Shown here in pieces: positions 27,668 through 37,542 of a stretch of 64,000 nt of DNA; position 1 is the first letter of the stretch; the number at the start of each line of letters is the position of its first letter. The notes under the pieces are model-generated. The model was not told the DNA's origin. It worked only from the letters and a program-made list of their open reading frames with translations, and searched no databases. Source of the DNA: Amphritea balenae (GTDB lineage: Bacteria; Pseudomonadota; Gammaproteobacteria; Pseudomonadales; Balneatricaceae). The translations under genes and the position numbers were made by a program. The stretch covers positions 186,001 through 250,000 of the forward strand of contig NZ_RQXV01000002.1 of assembly GCF_003858655.1 (NCBI RefSeq), in the 5' to 3' direction.

Positions 27668-28069
27668 GCGAATTGAATACTGTGCCGGGCTCTTAAAACG
27701 GGCTCTGAAAACGGACTCTGAAAATTAGCCTTGTTAGCCAATCTCACAATTAAGTCAGACTAATCGCGCTATTAATGAGCTAATTAATCGCTTAATTACC
27801 CAAACCTGTAGTATTGCATCCTAAGGCGTGTATCTGAATCAGATGCACGCTTTTGTATTAGGTCGAATGAGCATGATACCCAATTGTGCTTTGAGTCCGG
27901 GCCTTCCTGATAACCTCTCTAACTACTTTTTTAGCGCCGTCATATTGCTTACAGGTAGTAACGTCGTATCGCTTATATTAACAGCGCCAAAGAACACTAC
28001 TGAGCCTCCGTATTGCCCTGAATAATGCTCTGACCAAATCAAACTTGCGATTAAGAATTAGAGGGTAAT
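27668..28069. other. Intergenic region with short repeats and a terminator
   Basis: About 400 bases between the chemoreceptor and porin genes. Three imperfect 13-base units (CGGGCTCTTAAAA, CGGGCTCTGAAAA, CGGACTCTGAAAA; 27686-27724) are followed by an AT-rich stretch with repeated TTAAT, then a hairpin terminator at 27824-27854. The remainder up to the porin start presumably holds its promoter. No gene is supported. Confidence 0.55.
27824..27854 (+). terminator. Rho-independent terminator of the chemoreceptor gene
   Basis: GCGTGTATCTGA pairs with TCAGATGCACGC (one G-U pair) and is followed by TTTT. It lies 160 bases after the chemoreceptor stop. Confidence 0.75.
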
Positions 28070-29185
28070 ATGAATAATAAAAAGATCTTGCGCAGCTTGC
28101 CTTTAGCTTTGGCTATTATGTGTAGCAATAGTGCAATGGCTGGTATCAGTTTATATGATGAGGATGGCACAAGCTTTTCGGTCGATGGGCACTTTAATGC
28201 GTTTTATACCTATCAGGACCGCGAAGATAAGGTTGCTGATACCAGCACTACAACGTCCAGAGTACGGATGGGTTTTCTGCCTAACTATATAGGTTTTAAT
28301 GTTGCTAAAGAGGCTGGTGATCTTACGCTGGGTGGCCGCTCCTCTTTCTGGGTGTCTATCAATGATAGTAATCAGGATGGTGATGCAACCAAGACTGATT
28401 CAATGATCGATGTACGTCAGTTCTATGCCACGGTTGATGGTGATTTTGGTCAGGTGTTGTTTGGTAAAGATTTTGGTATTTATGGCCGTAGTAACATCTT
28501 TAATGATGAATTACTGATGGGGGTTGGTTTTGCACCTGCAACCACTTCAAATACAACCTTCGGTAATATTACGACGGGTTACCCTTATGCAAATCCAACT
28601 GCACAAATTACTTATCGCACGCCGGTAACTAATGGCATGCAGCTGGCGGTTGGTATACTGGATCCGAATACAACCGGGTCGGCATCTGATCAGAGTAACA
28701 GTGCCCGCTTTGAATCCGAACTGACCTATAGTGTGAATTATGATGGTGTTGCTGTGAAGGCCTGGGTAGGTGGTGCGCTTGGCGATTCAAATACTGCCGG
28801 TGTTGATGCTAAAGGTATATCTTACGGTGCTCAGGTTGCAGCGGCTGGCTTTGCCCTGACTGCTTCAGGCTTTAATCAGGAAGGTATCAGCAGTGTATTT
28901 GCCAGTAATACCCTGGCGGCCAGTGATGAGGCTGATGGTTATCTGGTACAAGGTTCGTATAGTTTTGGCGCAAATAAGGCCGTTTTGTCTTATGGTCAGA
29001 CTGAAAATAAAGCGGCCGGTGCCTCTGTTACTACACAGGATAGTCTTACCGGTGCAGCACTGTTTCATAGTGTGAATGATAACTTGAAACTGGTTGCTGA
29101 ATATACGATTCATGAGACCGATAACGGTGTGATTGAAACCAGCCAGACTGACACTTTTGCAGTCGGCGCTACCCTTAGCTGGTAG
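28070..29185 (+). CDS. Gram-negative general porin
   Basis: A 371-residue outer-membrane porin with a signal peptide ending ...SNSAMA, an N-terminal strand ISLYDEDGTSFSVDGHFNA, and repeated beta-strand segments with Gly/aromatic alternation (QFYATVDGDFGQVLFGKDFG, NGMQLAVGILDP). It ends VGATLSW, a typical aromatic C-terminus for BAM insertion. The size and N-terminus match trimeric general porins. A GAGGG-type ribosome binding site precedes ATG 28070, and it is a single gene with its own terminator-like hairpin. Confidence 0.9.
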   Translation: MNNKKILRSLPLALAIMCSNSAMAGISLYDEDGTSFSVDGHFNAFYTYQDREDKVADTSTTTSRVRMGFLPNYIGFNVAKEAGDLTLGGRSSFWVSINDSNQDGDATKTDSMIDVRQFYATVDGDFGQVLFGKDFGIYGRSNIFNDELLMGVGFAPATTSNTTFGNITTGYPYANPTAQITYRTPVTNGMQLAVGILDPNTTGSASDQSNSARFESELTYSVNYDGVAVKAWVGGALGDSNTAGVDAKGISYGAQVAAAGFALTASGFNQEGISSVFASNTLAASDEADGYLVQGSYSFGANKAVLSYGQTENKAAGASVTTQDSLTGAALFHSVNDNLKLVAEYTIHETDNGVIETSQTDTFAVGATLSW

Positions 29186-29212
29186 TCTGTTCTGCTAGTT
29201 TAATAGCAGAGC

Positions 29213-29253
29213 GGCACTCTGACAGTACACCCCCTTCGTATTCTCAGAGTGCC
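29213..29253 (+). terminator. Terminator-like hairpin after the porin gene
   Basis: A perfect 10-bp stem GGCACTCTGA/TCAGAGTGCC encloses a 21-base loop 27 bases after the porin stop. The following T-run is weak (CTTTA), so termination may be partial. Confidence 0.6.
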
Positions 29254-29345
29254 CTTTACTACTTTGGTCTTGCTTTTGTTTTGCATAAATATCATATAAA
29301 ACAGATAATTAGATAATTTCTACCGATAGTTGTTCTGTTCAAAAG

Positions 29346-29359
29346 AGTACTCAAGTACA
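29346..29359. promoter_or_regulatory. Candidate operator AGTACT-CA-AGTACA upstream of the FIST gene
   Basis: AGTACT, a 2-base spacer and AGTACA form an inverted repeat with one mismatch. It matches the repeats at 37768-37781 and 57352-57365 in half-site, spacing and context (all upstream of PQQ-locus genes). It lies 64 bases before the preferred start at 29423. Confidence 0.5.
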
Positions 29360-29422
29360 GTTCTTTTTGCGATTACTGCTGCATACACTCAAAGGTCTGT
29401 TTATGTCTCCGAGGTGCCGGAC

Positions 29423-30586
29423 GTGATTAATCAACCCTCCTCAAATATCTGCCAGCCTGAACTGCGTACTGCATTCACGACTGAACAGGATGTTGGTACC
29501 GCAACGATATCGTTGTATCAACAACTGAATTGTCCGGACCTTCATTTCATTCTTTTTTTCTGTTCTGCAGAGTACGAGCTGGAAAAACTGGCGAACGCAT
29601 TGCAAGCCCGGTTTCAGGATCAACTGGTCGTAGGTTGTACAACGGCCGGTGAGATAACCGTTGAAGGTTATGCGCAGGGCAGCATCTCAGCCATCGGCTT
29701 TAGCGCTTCCAGTTTTGCTGTCAGTGGTCAGTTGATTACCAATCTTGAACAGTTCAGCTTTGCTGAAGCTCAGGGACTGGTTCAGCAGCTATCTGAGGAA
29801 TGTCTGGCGCGTCAGGTTGCGCCAATAACCGATCATAGTTTTGCTATATCACTGTTTGACGGGTTGTCTACTCAGGAAGAACAGGTGTTGATAACGCTGG
29901 ATTCTGCGCTGGGCAGTATTCCCCACTTTGGTGGGTCTGCCGGTGATGATATCTGCCTGACCAATACCCATGTTTATTATGAAGGTGCATTTCATACTGA
30001 TGCAGCGGTGGTTATTTTGGTCAACACCTGTTGTGAATTCCGGGTTTTCAGTGGCCACCATATGCAAAACAGAGAGACTAAGCTGGTTGTAACCGAAGCT
30101 GACAGCGAATCCCGCAGGGTTTGCGAGTTGAATGCTGAACCTGCCGCGGAAGAATATGCGCGGGTTGTCGGGTTGCCGTTAGAAAAGTTGAACCACGAAG
30201 TTTTTGCTTTGAATCCAATTGCCGTGAGAATTGGTGATGAGTACTTTGTACGATCGATTCAGAGTGTTAATGATGATCTTAGCCTGACGTTCTACTGCGC
30301 TGTTGAAAATGGCATTGTGCTAACGGTGATGCGCCCCGGCGAGATGGTCCCATTATTAGATCAGCAGCTCAGTCTTGAAGAGAGCGCTCTTGAGGAGCAT
30401 CTGCTGACCCTGGGCTGTGATTGCTTTCTACGCCGGCTTGAGGGTGGTATACGAGGTTTGAATGAGTCGTTATCTGAGTTGTTACGCCGGCATCGGGTGG
30501 TAGGTTTTAATACCTACGGAGAACAGATCGATGGTATGCATGTTAATCAGACCTTTACCGGTGTTGCGATCGGGAGAGCCCGATGA
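29423..30586 (+). CDS. nosP: FIST-domain sensor, NosP-like
   Basis: About 387 residues: FIST_N (~residues 30-215, HFILFFCSAEYELEKLANAL, VVGCTTAGEITVEGY, HFGGSAGDD) and FIST_C (~225-370, FALNPIAVRIGDEYFVRSI, GFNTYGEQIDGMHVNQT). In P. aeruginosa the FIST protein NosP binds NO through heme and controls the adjacent kinase NahK. The same gene order is present here: the last bases overlap the start of a PAS hybrid kinase (ATGA). The GTG at 29423 is chosen because GAGG stands 8 bases upstream and the candidate operator lies before it; the frame runs back to TTG 29330. NO binding is inferred from synteny, not from a visible heme motif. Confidence 0.82.
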   Translation: MINQPSSNICQPELRTAFTTEQDVGTATISLYQQLNCPDLHFILFFCSAEYELEKLANALQARFQDQLVVGCTTAGEITVEGYAQGSISAIGFSASSFAVSGQLITNLEQFSFAEAQGLVQQLSEECLARQVAPITDHSFAISLFDGLSTQEEQVLITLDSALGSIPHFGGSAGDDICLTNTHVYYEGAFHTDAAVVILVNTCCEFRVFSGHHMQNRETKLVVTEADSESRRVCELNAEPAAEEYARVVGLPLEKLNHEVFALNPIAVRIGDEYFVRSIQSVNDDLSLTFYCAVENGIVLTVMRPGEMVPLLDQQLSLEESALEEHLLTLGCDCFLRRLEGGIRGLNESLSELLRRHRVVGFNTYGEQIDGMHVNQTFTGVAIGRAR

Positions 30587-33180
30587 CTGAGCGACTCGGC
30601 GAGAATACCGAACAGCTGCTTCAGCATATTGCAAAGCTGGAACGGGATAATGAAAAGCTGCAAAAGATAAACCGGGTATTGATTGAACGGGTCGAAGTCA
30701 GTGCGACCACCCGAACCGACCCTTATGCTGCATTTGAACATTCAGTCGTATTGGCGGAACAGGTACGGGAGCGAACCGCCGCCCTTAATGTCGCCTTAGG
30801 TGATCTGAAAACCAGTAATCAGGCGCTGAGTCAGGCAAAACACCAGTCAGAACTGTCCCATCAACGTCTTATTGATGCGATTGAAAGCATCTCCGATGCG
30901 TTTGTTTTATTTGATAACGAGCGCCGCATTGTACTTTTCAACAGTAAGTTTGAATCGGTATGGGAAGGTACCGGGGTGGTAATTAGCGAAGGTCTGGCGA
31001 TTCAGGATATTCGTCGGCTGGCTGAACAACACGATCTGATTGAGGAAGAGTATCGGGCTGATGAGGCCGATAATGCGGTGGTGTTCCGGCTTAAAAATGG
31101 TCGTTGGTATCAGGTAAGTGAACGGCCAACGCTGGATGGTGGACTGGTCATCCTGTATACCGATATTACTGAGTTGAAACAGAACGAAACCGCTCGCCGG
31201 GAACGCGCTCTGGCTGATAAGTCAAAATTGTTACAAAACACGGTTGATAACCTGTCGCAAGGCGTTGTACTGATCAATGCTGACGGGCGACTGGAAGTGT
31301 GGAATCAGCGTTTTCTGGCATTATCAGGCTTAGATGAAAAAGAGCTGATTAAGCAACCGTTATTTGCCGACCTTATCGCACGGTGTGAGTTGATTCTGCT
31401 AACGCCTTTCAGTAATCAGCATAATACAGAGCAGACCATTGAGTTGGAACAGAGCCTGGATAGTGGTCAGGTTATTGAGATCAGAACACATCCGATCGCC
31501 GAAGGCGGCTTTGTAAATACCTATACCGATATTACCGAACGACACCAGTATGCCGAGACCTTGCGTGAAAGTGAACAGTGGATTCGTCTGATTACCGACC
31601 ATGTGCCGGCATTGATCGCATATGTGGGTGAAGATCTTAAATTTCAGTTTACTAACAAGGTTTATGAACAGTGGTATGACTGGCCCCGCGAGGCCTTGAT
31701 CGGTAAAACTATTACGATGGTTCATGGTGGGCGGCAGTTTATCCGCCTGAAGCCTTATATTGACCGGGCACTTTCCGGTGAAAGTGTCACCTTTGAAATA
31801 GAGGAACAGGATGCTCAGGGGCAGCCGCGCTATATGCTTAAAGCTTATGTGCCCAATCTTGATGTTGATGGCCGTGCGGTGGGTTTCTTCGTACTGATCA
31901 GGGATATCACAGAGCGGCGGAAAACTGCTCAGGCTTTACAGCAGTCATATCAAAATCTTGAGCAGCGGGTGGATGAACGTACCTTTGAACTGACCAAATT
32001 GAATGATCAGCTCTGGCAGGAAATTACTGAACGAAAGCAGGTTGAGGCGCGGTTAATGGAGGCGAGCAAAAATGCTGAACAAGCCAACCTGTCTAAAACT
32101 AAGTTTCTGGCTGCGGTAAGTCATGATCTGTTACAGCCGTTAAATGCTGCCAGACTTTTTACCAGTGCGCTGTTGGAACAACCTTCTGTACAGGGGGAAC
32201 GTCATCTGATCGATTCGGTCAGCAATTCGTTAGAGGATGTGGAATCGCTGCTCAGCACGCTGGTGGATATATCTAAATTGGATGCCGGTGTGATCGAAGC
32301 GGATATCACCGCTTTTCCGGTCTCTAGTCTGTTAGATAATATCGCCAATGAATATCAGCAAATCGCTGGTAGCGAACAGCTTCAGCTAGGGTATGTGACC
32401 AGTAGTGCGGTGATTTGCTCAGATTCTCAGTTATTGGCAAGGATACTGCGAAACTTTCTGTCCAACGCTATTCGCTATACCGATTCGGGCAGGGTTTTAT
32501 TAGGTTGTCGTCGTAAACGTAACAGTCTTGTTATCGGCGTATGGGATACGGGTCGGGGTATTCCTGAAGAGAAGTTGAGTGATATCTTTCTCGAGTTTAA
32601 GCGTCTCAAAGGTAAGCGGGCTGAAAATGATAAAGGGCTGGGGTTGGGACTGGCCATAGTCGATAAAATTTCCCGTATTCTGGAGCATGGTATCAGTGTT
32701 GCTTCTATTGAGGGGCGAGGATCGATGTTTGCTGTTGAAGTACCTTTGGCGCAAAAGGGAGAGTATCGTGCCGTTTCGCAGCCGGTTATGCAGCTAGATA
32801 ATCACGGACAGTTACAAGACGCCTCGATCTGGTTAATTGATAATGACCGGGCGATCTGCCGGGGTATGAAAACATTAATGGAAGGCTGGGGCTGTCGGGT
32901 GTTAACTGCACAGGATAAAACCAGTTTGATGGAGCTGCTTGAAACAGAAGCACCACCGGGTTTACTGATTGCTGATTATCATCTCGATGATGATGAAAAT
33001 GGGTTGGATGCAGCGATTGCATTTAATCAGACGTTGGCTGAACCTATACCGGTTCTGATGATAACCGCTAACTATTCCAGCGAACTAAAACAGATAATTC
33101 GGCAGCAAGGCTATCAATTGATGAATAAGCCGGTCAGACCGATGAAACTAAAAATGATGCTTGATCACCTGCTCAAGTAA
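30583..33180 (+). CDS. nahK: PAS hybrid histidine kinase, NahK/ErcS'-like
   Basis: An 865-residue cytoplasmic kinase without membrane helices. N-terminal coiled coil (~1-85), three PAS-type domains (~95-205, ~215-320, ~325-455), a HisKA domain with phospho-acceptor H514 (SHDLLQPLNAAR), an ATPase domain (NFLSNAIRYT, DTGRGIPEEKLSDIF, GLGLGLAIV) and a C-terminal receiver with D798 (LIADYHLD). The start overlaps the FIST gene stop in ATGA, so the pair is translationally coupled. In P. aeruginosa NahK (ErcS') feeds a phosphorelay that affects biofilm and ethanol-oxidation genes; its presence beside a PQQ locus agrees with that. Confidence 0.87.
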   Translation: MTERLGENTEQLLQHIAKLERDNEKLQKINRVLIERVEVSATTRTDPYAAFEHSVVLAEQVRERTAALNVALGDLKTSNQALSQAKHQSELSHQRLIDAIESISDAFVLFDNERRIVLFNSKFESVWEGTGVVISEGLAIQDIRRLAEQHDLIEEEYRADEADNAVVFRLKNGRWYQVSERPTLDGGLVILYTDITELKQNETARRERALADKSKLLQNTVDNLSQGVVLINADGRLEVWNQRFLALSGLDEKELIKQPLFADLIARCELILLTPFSNQHNTEQTIELEQSLDSGQVIEIRTHPIAEGGFVNTYTDITERHQYAETLRESEQWIRLITDHVPALIAYVGEDLKFQFTNKVYEQWYDWPREALIGKTITMVHGGRQFIRLKPYIDRALSGESVTFEIEEQDAQGQPRYMLKAYVPNLDVDGRAVGFFVLIRDITERRKTAQALQQSYQNLEQRVDERTFELTKLNDQLWQEITERKQVEARLMEASKNAEQANLSKTKFLAAVSHDLLQPLNAARLFTSALLEQPSVQGERHLIDSVSNSLEDVESLLSTLVDISKLDAGVIEADITAFPVSSLLDNIANEYQQIAGSEQLQLGYVTSSAVICSDSQLLARILRNFLSNAIRYTDSGRVLLGCRRKRNSLVIGVWDTGRGIPEEKLSDIFLEFKRLKGKRAENDKGLGLGLAIVDKISRILEHGISVASIEGRGSMFAVEVPLAQKGEYRAVSQPVMQLDNHGQLQDASIWLIDNDRAICRGMKTLMEGWGCRVLTAQDKTSLMELLETEAPPGLLIADYHLDDDENGLDAAIAFNQTLAEPIPVLMITANYSSELKQIIRQQGYQLMNKPVRPMKLKMMLDHLLK

Positions 33181-33338
33181 GCTTGTGCATTCCCCATAGT
33201 GGTATATAAGTCCCTTTTGATATTGTCTCGATCTGCTTTAATTAAGCCTGATTAACTTGGCTTAAAGTAGCGATCATCGTTTTATTGTTTTTTTAGCGTG
33301 CTACAGAGCTGTTGGCAGACACCTATGAAGGAACGTTA

Positions 33339-36300
33339 ATGGTATTGATTCGCAGCCTGCTATATCTGTTTTTAGTTGTTTTGCTGTCTCACAATTCGAT
33401 TCAGGCCTCCGAGCTCTGGTTAAGTGAAACTGAGAAACAGTGGCTAAAGCAGCATCCGGACATTCGTCTGGGAGTAGATAGTCGATGGTTGCCTTTTGAA
33501 TCAGTTGACGAGGGCGGCAAGTATCAGGGCATTGCTGCACAATACATGCTTTTGTTAGAACAGCAGTTAGGTATCAGTCTGGTGGTACAACAAGACTTAA
33601 GCTGGACCCAGGTACTTAGCGCTGCCCGTCAGCGTCATTTAGATGTGCTCTCCGCCGCCGCTGCTACTGCCTCCCGTGAAGAGTACATGTTGTTTACCGA
33701 GCCTTATCTCTCTTTCCCCATGGTTATCATTACCCGCAACGCGGCAGCAGAGATCAGGCAGCTTGATAACCTTATTGATATGCAGGTAGGGGTGGTTGAG
33801 AACTACTTTTCTCAGGATACATTAGAAGCAAATTACCCTGAACTGAATCTGGTCCCTTTCGATACTATAGAAACCGCGTTACAGGCGGTCTCACTCGGTG
33901 AGGTTGATGTGTTTGTTGGCAACCTGGCCTCGGTAAGTTATACGATCCGTGAGCGAGGCTTATCGAATCTGAAAGTAGCTGCGAATACCCCCTACAACTT
34001 TAAACTGGGCATGGCTGTTCGAACCGACTGGCCGGAGCTGGTGGGTATCTTAAATAAAGCCCTGGGCAGTATCGATCAGGCTACCCACAACAAAATTCAG
34101 CAAGAGTGGATTCAGCTGGTCTCGGTAGAGAGTCTACAGCTAAAAACTTACCTGCTTATTGCACTCGTTATTATCGGCCTGATTATTCTGGGATTGTTAC
34201 TGGTTTTACTCTGGAATACTGAGTTGCGACTGGAAGTTAAATCCAGAAAGAAGGCAGAACAAGCGCTGAGAAAAAGTGAGAAGCGTTTGCTGGTTTCTCA
34301 ACAAATATCCGGTGTGGGGTCCTGGGAATGGCGTTCAGGTGATTCTGCCATGCACTGGACTGATGAACTCTTTTCTATTTTAGGGATCGATCCGCAGAGA
34401 AAAGAAGCCTCCTATGATAATTTTGTTCAGCAGATCCATCCGGATGACCGGCAAAACATTGAGCAAGCCTTGCTGTTGGTAATTCATAGTGGCGAAGACT
34501 TGGAGCAGGAGTATAGGGTCGTTCTGGCAGACCATAGGATTCGATATATTCGCTGCCAGGGTCAGGTTGATTCTGTTAACCATCAGGTTGCGGGTACATT
34601 ACAAGATATAACCGCCGATAAGCTGTCAGAAATTTTTTATCGCGGGCTGGCTGAACGGGTTTCAGGGACCACAGGAGAGCTCTATTTTCAACGCATGGTA
34701 AGTTTGCTTGCCGATACTTTTGGTTGTGCATATGCGTTGATTGCGCTGCGGGATAGCGATACCCCTGAGGTGGTTAATACCAAAGCAGTGTCTGCGAATG
34801 GAGAGATAACAGATAATTTTAGTTACTCGCTCAGGGCTACGCCTTGTGAGCAAGTTGTAGATCAAAGTACTTGCGTGTTTCCACAGGGGATTCAGCAACA
34901 ATTCCCTGATGATATATTGCTCCAGGAGATGCAGGTTGAAAGTTATGCGGGTATTCCTCTCTTTGGCACTCAGGGTACATGCATAGGGTTAATAGCGTTA
35001 CTGGATCATCATCCCCTGGCAAATTCAGACACTATCGGTAATGCACTGCAGGTTGCTTCCAGCAGGGTCGGGATTGAATTACAACGCCAACTGGCGGAAC
35101 AGCAGTTACAACTGACGGCTTCGGTATTTGAAAATACCCGTGAGGGAATTATTGTTGCCGATGCAGAAAAAAATATTGTTATGGTGAATAAGGGTTTCTG
35201 TGATATTACCGGCTTTTCTGAACGCGAAGCCTTAGGTATGGCTGCTGAAGATTTGTTTAAGTCAGGCTACCAGGACTCATTATTTTACCAGCAGTTATGG
35301 CATGTTTTAAAACAAACCGGTAGCTGGCAGGGAGAGATTTGGAACCGGCGTAAAAGTGGTGAGGCTTTCCCCGCATTGCAAAGTATTGAACGGGTTTCAA
35401 ATGAACAAGGTGAGGTGCTGCAATATATCAGTGTCTTTAGTGATATTACTGATAAGAAAGCGGATGAAGAAAGGATTCAGTATCTGGCTCATTACGACCT
35501 GTTAACTGGTCTGCCTAATCGTGTCCTGTTTAATGATCGATTGAAACATGCGCTGGACAGGGCGTGCCGTAGATCAGAAAAGGTCGGGGTGATGTTCATT
35601 GATCTGGATCGTTTTAAGTATGTAAACGATACCTTAGGACATCACATAGGTGACCTGCTACTTAAACAGGTAGCGATACGTTTGAATGCTGTGATGAGTA
35701 AATCAGATACATTATCCCGACTGGGGGGCGATGAATTTACCATTATTCTGGAAGATGTTGTTGATCAGAGCATGTTGGGAGTAATGGCAAAAAAACTGAT
35801 GCAGGCTTTGGTCGAACCCATTGATCTTGATGGTCATAAGGTCTGTGTTCATTGCAGCATCGGCGTTAGCTTTTATCCAGATCATGGCGAAGAGCCTGAT
35901 CTGTTAATAAAAAATGCTGATATTGCTATGTATCATGCGAAAGAGAAGGGACGCAATCAGTTTGCTTTGTATTGTGCCGATCAGGAGCGTAATACGTTTG
36001 AGCATTTTAAGTTGGAAAATGAGTTACGTAATGCCATAGAACAACAGGATCTGGTATTGCATTATCAGCCGCAAATGAGCCTCATAAGTGGTCGGATAGA
36101 ACGGGTCGAAGCACTGGTTCGATGGCAGACTGAAACTGAGCTGGTACCACCAGGTACCTTTATTCCACTGGCTGAAGAGACCGGACTTATCGTGCCGCTG
36201 GGGCGCTGGGTTTTACATCAGGCATGTAAGCAGGGCTATCTGTGGGAGGAGCAGGGGATGCCGGTGAGGGTTGCGGTAAACCTTTCAGCAGGACAGCTAT

Positions 36301-36776
36301 CCCGAAGTGATATGTTTCATACGGTAAAAGAAGCACTGGAATCAACCGGATTACCCGCACGCTATCTTGAGCTTGAAGTAACTGAAAGCTATATCATGGA
36401 GCACCTTGGGCAAGTGGCGGATACCCTTAACCAGCTACGAAGCCTGGGCGTGAGTATTAGTATTGATGACTTTGGTACTGGTTACTCTTCGTTAAGCTAT
36501 CTGAAGCAACTGCCTATCGACAGCCTGAAGATCGATCGCTCTTTTATTCGCGATATTCCTGATGATAAAGATGATGAGGAAATTGCGGCCGCTATTATTG
36601 CGATGGCTAAACAGCTTGGCTTAAAAGTTGTTGCCGAAGGGGTAGAAACCCAGGATCAACTGAATTTTTTACAACGACATCATTGTGACATGGTGCAGGG
36701 ATACTTTATTGCCAGACCGGCTTCGGCAGGTAAAACGACTGAATGGTTAACACGGCATCAGCTTCAGCCCGCCTGA
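33339..36776 (+). CDS. Solute-binding/PAS/GAF/GGDEF/EAL c-di-GMP protein
   Basis: About 1145 residues. Signal peptide (LLYLFLVVLLSHNSIQA), a periplasmic type 3 solute-binding domain (~25-255, HPDIRLGVDSRWLPFE, YMLFTEPYLSFP), one helix (~268-290), PAS (~315-425), GAF (~430-585), PAS (~590-705), GGDEF (~715-875, intact G796-G-D-E-F) and EAL (~885-1140, E924-A-L intact, DDFGTGYSS). It may sense a small solute in the periplasm and change c-di-GMP either way. ATG 33339 has AAGGA 6 bases upstream and yields a clean signal peptide; TTG 33312 is a weaker alternative. Confidence 0.9.
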   Translation: MVLIRSLLYLFLVVLLSHNSIQASELWLSETEKQWLKQHPDIRLGVDSRWLPFESVDEGGKYQGIAAQYMLLLEQQLGISLVVQQDLSWTQVLSAARQRHLDVLSAAAATASREEYMLFTEPYLSFPMVIITRNAAAEIRQLDNLIDMQVGVVENYFSQDTLEANYPELNLVPFDTIETALQAVSLGEVDVFVGNLASVSYTIRERGLSNLKVAANTPYNFKLGMAVRTDWPELVGILNKALGSIDQATHNKIQQEWIQLVSVESLQLKTYLLIALVIIGLIILGLLLVLLWNTELRLEVKSRKKAEQALRKSEKRLLVSQQISGVGSWEWRSGDSAMHWTDELFSILGIDPQRKEASYDNFVQQIHPDDRQNIEQALLLVIHSGEDLEQEYRVVLADHRIRYIRCQGQVDSVNHQVAGTLQDITADKLSEIFYRGLAERVSGTTGELYFQRMVSLLADTFGCAYALIALRDSDTPEVVNTKAVSANGEITDNFSYSLRATPCEQVVDQSTCVFPQGIQQQFPDDILLQEMQVESYAGIPLFGTQGTCIGLIALLDHHPLANSDTIGNALQVASSRVGIELQRQLAEQQLQLTASVFENTREGIIVADAEKNIVMVNKGFCDITGFSEREALGMAAEDLFKSGYQDSLFYQQLWHVLKQTGSWQGEIWNRRKSGEAFPALQSIERVSNEQGEVLQYISVFSDITDKKADEERIQYLAHYDLLTGLPNRVLFNDRLKHALDRACRRSEKVGVMFIDLDRFKYVNDTLGHHIGDLLLKQVAIRLNAVMSKSDTLSRLGGDEFTIILEDVVDQSMLGVMAKKLMQALVEPIDLDGHKVCVHCSIGVSFYPDHGEEPDLLIKNADIAMYHAKEKGRNQFALYCADQERNTFEHFKLENELRNAIEQQDLVLHYQPQMSLISGRIERVEALVRWQTETELVPPGTFIPLAEETGLIVPLGRWVLHQACKQGYLWEEQGMPVRVAVNLSAGQLSRSDMFHTVKEALESTGLPARYLELEVTESYIMEHLGQVADTLNQLRSLGVSISIDDFGTGYSSLSYLKQLPIDSLKIDRSFIRDIPDDKDDEEIAAAIIAMAKQLGLKVVAEGVETQDQLNFLQRHHCDMVQGYFIARPASAGKTTEWLTRHQLQPA

Positions 36777-36873
36777 TGCTGTGTTACAAGCATTTATTTA
36801 GCAAAAGAATTATTTCTATCAACCCTGTCAGGCCTCAGATAAAGCAGGACAGATGTTAATTCAGATAGATGGC

Positions 36874-37542
36874 TTAGCGTTTCAGATACTGACTAAAATC
36901 GACATTACCGGCTGACAATACCGCTTGAATTCGATTGTGAACCCCAAGCTTTCGTAGGATAGCGCTGACGTGAGCCTTAACGGTAGTTTCAGCAATATTC
37001 AGGTTATAGGCGATCTGTTTATTGGATTCGCCTTCACTCATCCGTTCCAGTACCAGGAGTTGTCGACGGGTAAGGGAAGACAGCATCTCGGCCGGAATCT
37101 GATTCTCTTCATGGCGTCGCTGAATTCTGCTGGTGGGTCGTTCAGAGCGGATAATGTCTGATGGTAGATAGACATTGCCGTTCAGAATCTGTTGTAGTGC
37201 TTCGGTCATCTGATCCCGTGGTGATGATTTAGTAATGAAACCAACAGCACCATAGGTAATCGCCTGTAGCACTATCTGCTTATCCTGTTCTGCAGAGACA
37301 ATAACCACCGGTATTGTAGGGGAGTCATTACGCAGACTGATCAGACCATTAAGGCCGTTCATGCCGGGCATATTCAAATCCAGCAGGATCAGATCAAGAT
37401 CATCATGCTCCTGTGCCAGTATCAGAGCGGAGTCCAGATCTTCTGTCTCAAGGGTTTCACAACCGGGAAAACCACTAAGGATCACATTGCCTATAGCTTC
37501 TCGGAAAAGCGGATGATCATCAGCAATCAGAATTTTATACAC
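36874..37542 (-). CDS. LuxR-family response regulator (ErbR/AgmR/ExaE type)
   Basis: A 222-residue two-component regulator: receiver domain with acidic pocket D8-D9 and phospho-acceptor D55 ([11 protein letters not shown]), conserved Lys in FITKSSP, and a C-terminal LuxR helix-turn-helix ([22 protein letters not shown], given as [15 protein letters not shown] and [10 protein letters not shown], then [15 protein letters not shown]). Start set at GTG 37542 because GGGAGA lies 6 bases upstream; an ATG at 37620 would add 26 residues with no ribosome binding site. In pseudomonads regulators of this type control PQQ alcohol dehydrogenase genes. It is divergent from the Cache-GGDEF gene with a strong inverted repeat between. 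Confidence 0.88.
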   Translation of the reverse strand: MYKILIADDHPLFREAIGNVILSGFPGCETLETEDLDSALILAQEHDDLDLILLDLNMPGMNGLNGLISLRNDSPTIPVVIVSAEQDKQIVLQAITYGAVGFITKSSPRDQMTEALQQILNGNVYLPSDIIRSERPTSRIQRRHEENQIPAEMLSSLTRRQLLVLERMSEGESNKQIAYNLNIAETTVKAHVSAILRKLGVHNRIQAVLSAGNVDFSQYLKR

